DNA of 64,000 nt from Rhabdornis inornatus. Its lineage: Eukaryota; Chordata; Aves; Passeriformes; Rhabdornithidae. The position numbers and the translations under genes are program-made. The DNA lies in contig VWZS01007479.1 of the NCBI GenBank assembly GCA_013397075.1, forward strand, positions 1,079,041 through 1,143,040, written 5' to 3'. This document shows positions 62,295 to 64,000 of this stretch, one piece after another (the stretch's first letter is position 1; every line of letters begins with the position of its first letter). The notes beneath the pieces are model-generated. The model was given only the letters and a program-made list of their open reading frames with translations. It did no database searches and had not been told where the DNA came from.

Positions 62295-62400
62295 TCCCTG
62301 CGGGAGCATCCCGGTGTTCCTGAGCCTTGTCCCGCTCCCGAGCCACAAAGAGCGGCCAGAAGAGCCCGGCTGGGAGCGGCAGAGATCCCCGCGGGCTCTC
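62295..62400. other. Second CpG-enriched patch
   Basis: About nine CpGs in 105 bp, including 'cccgctcccgag' and 'ccccgcggg', in a GC-rich stretch. Smaller and weaker than the patch at 59880. An open frame spans it (62214-62453) but shows no protein-like features. Confidence 0.5.
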
Positions 62401-63638
62401 AAGTGTTTTGGGGATCCTTCAGGATGAAAGGTTCATTAACAATCGGTGGTTAATATTAGCATAATAATCGGCCATAGCACTTCTGGTAAAACCTACTCGA
62501 GAGATCCCACGCTGCAGGTTCCCATTTCCCCAGCGCACTTTTCCCAACCTGCCACGAGCAGTTTTCCAGCTGAGTGATTTTCCAATAGGAAATGTGGTTT
62601 TTTTAAGGAGCAGGATACTTGGGGGGAGGAGAAAGTTAACTGAGACCCAAATTGCTGGTTTTCCACTTGGTTGTTGAAAGACCCAGATGAATATTTTTTA
62701 TTTCTTCAGTCCAAAATCACATATCAATTTGCTGAAATTATTGCAAGGTAAATCCAGTATAGTCAAGGCCTTTTAGGAAGAAAATTCAAGAAATACAATT
62801 TTATTAAAAGAAGGGAGATTTAATAGGAATACATACACTCTTGGAAATAAACTATTTAACATGGAAAAATTGCAAAAATAATAAATCTGATTTTCTAGAT
62901 TAAATGTTTTGGTATTTCTTTTCCAAATAGTATTTTTCTTTTGGAATTCAATTCTACTGAGAAAGTACTAAATAATGCAAATGCTCCGAGAGCCACATAG
63001 TTTCAGGTCAAGGTAAATTTTTTGCATTGATTCAAAACAAACATTTCCCTTGACAAAGCCCAAAAAAATCCATCCTTCAGTGATTCTAACTAATAAAGGG
63101 GATGGTAGTTACATTATTTTCTATTATTTGCATCCCATGCTCTTGTCAGGACCAAACATACAATTTCCATGGCAATCTGTGTGATTTTTACTTTTTCCTA
63201 GCATGAAGTGAATTAATACTCACTGTATTGAAATGAACTGCCTTTGATCAGGCGTTTTTGTCTCTTGAAGTCTGTTCAGCAAGAACAGGTGGGGGGAGTC
63301 TGAGAGTCAGATACAAGTTTGAATAAGAAAATGGGTTATTTTACTTTGCAAGAAGCTCTAGTGGAAAAAACTCATTTACCTACACTCTTCCACTGCTGGG
63401 CTTGTCACGCTGCCCAGAGAGGTACTGTCAGTAACATCATCAGTCTCCTTAATGAGCACTTTTTTTTCCAGCAAGAGAAAAATAAAGCTGAGCCTTTTAG
63501 GAGGAAAAAAATCCTGCAGATAATCCACAGGGTGGATTTTTAATCCTGTGTTCTTGTTTTCATTTGCTGAGGTTGTTGGGGTTTTTATGTCTTGGAAACT
63601 TAGACATCAAAGGCAAGTCAGAATAGTTGGATGCTTAA

Positions 63639-63650
63639 CTAATTAATTAG
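63639..63650. promoter_or_regulatory. Palindromic homeodomain dimer-type site
   Basis: CTAATTAATTAG is a perfect 12-bp palindrome containing TAAT-TA-ATTA, the spacing known as P2 for cooperative paired-class homeodomain dimers. A single short motif in AT-rich DNA can arise by chance. Confidence 0.25.
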
Positions 63651-64000
63651 CTTTGGTCTAAACTGCAAAAATATAGACAGCAAATTTCTTTCACTCTGAA
63701 ACCAAAGGCAACATTGAAAAACATGAGTGGCCAATTGAAATAAGGCAGACACGACATTAACAGTCAAATGAAAATTCGTGTTCTGGAGGAAAAATCAATT
63801 TTCAAATTCATTAGCTGGGTGAGATTCTATAGCACCTGAATTCCAAAACACACATGGAATGGGAAGACCCAAGCAAGTTTTGTAAATATTGTACAAGTAT
63901 GTTCTTAGTTTCTACTGCACTGGCAGACATTGGTAAAAAAAATTCATTCTCTGAACAATATTTGTTGGAATTATTTCAATCATTCAAGAATTAGTCACAA

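Larger units (their letters stand above)
59053..64000. other. Non-coding, GC/CpG-richer end with candidate regulatory elements
   Basis: No coding exon could be supported. From about 59.6 to 62.5 kb the GC and CpG content is visibly higher than elsewhere and no transposable element is seen. Listed separately are the CpG-rich patches (59880-60010 and 62295-62400), the 7-bp tandem repeat, the direct-repeat block at 60350-60500, the CCAGACAATT cluster at 61775-61826 and the homeodomain palindrome at 63639-63650. From 62.5 kb on it returns to AT-rich sequence. Confidence 0.65.

Noticed and set aside
1..64000. CRISPR arrays, operons, ribosome binding sites, prophage or endogenous retrovirus
   Set aside because: No spaced direct repeats, no bacterial-style gene packing, and no LTR pair or viral coding remnant that I could recognise.

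Overview
The window looks like vertebrate nuclear DNA, most likely from a bird. It is AT-rich and low in CpG, has no dense open reading frames, and is scattered with 5'-truncated CR1 LINE fragments. The clearest CR1 copies (58637-59052 and 31471-31646) keep the avian 3' end with TCATAGAAT-type terminal repeats. Their internal wording ('...cttccagggatccaggg...agccacagcttctctg...') is the form I associate with songbird or neoavian CR1 rather than chicken. That lineage call is inference from memory of the family.

I find no protein-coding gene, tRNA, rRNA, snRNA or CRISPR array that I can defend. The longest open frame is 164 codons (13752-14246). About one frame of that length is expected by chance in 64 kb at this composition, and none of the translations resembles a known protein. 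The window is best read as a gene desert or the inside of a very large intron.

Layout. 1-5.2 kb: unique sequence with an exon-like module (619-710) and a very strong orphan 3' splice site before a Kozak-context small ORF (2994-3112). 5.2-10.5 kb: an old CR1 relic, a near-perfect 29-bp palindrome (8978-9006) and a MIR-type SINE relic. 10.5-29.5 kb: unique sequence with a second exon-like module (12722-12805), an ATT microsatellite, a MIR relic, homopolymer tracts and a 0.34-kb purine-rich block (25085-25425). 29.5-33.7 kb: two CR1 fragments and a third MIR relic. 33.7-55.4 kb: over 21 kb in which I recognise no well-supported transposable element, but do see short palindromes, a POU octamer and homeodomain-type motifs. 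55.4-59.05 kb: a cluster of three CR1 copies of different age and orientation. 59.05-64 kb: the most GC- and CpG-rich part, with a small CpG island-like patch carrying a 7-bp tandem repeat, then a block with a phased direct repeat (60411-60450) and a triple CCAGACAATT cluster (61775-61826). This end looks the most regulatory.

No genes act together here. The plausible functional content is cis-regulatory or non-coding RNA. Every such call needs cross-species alignment, transcript data or chromatin data, none of which can be obtained from the sequence alone.
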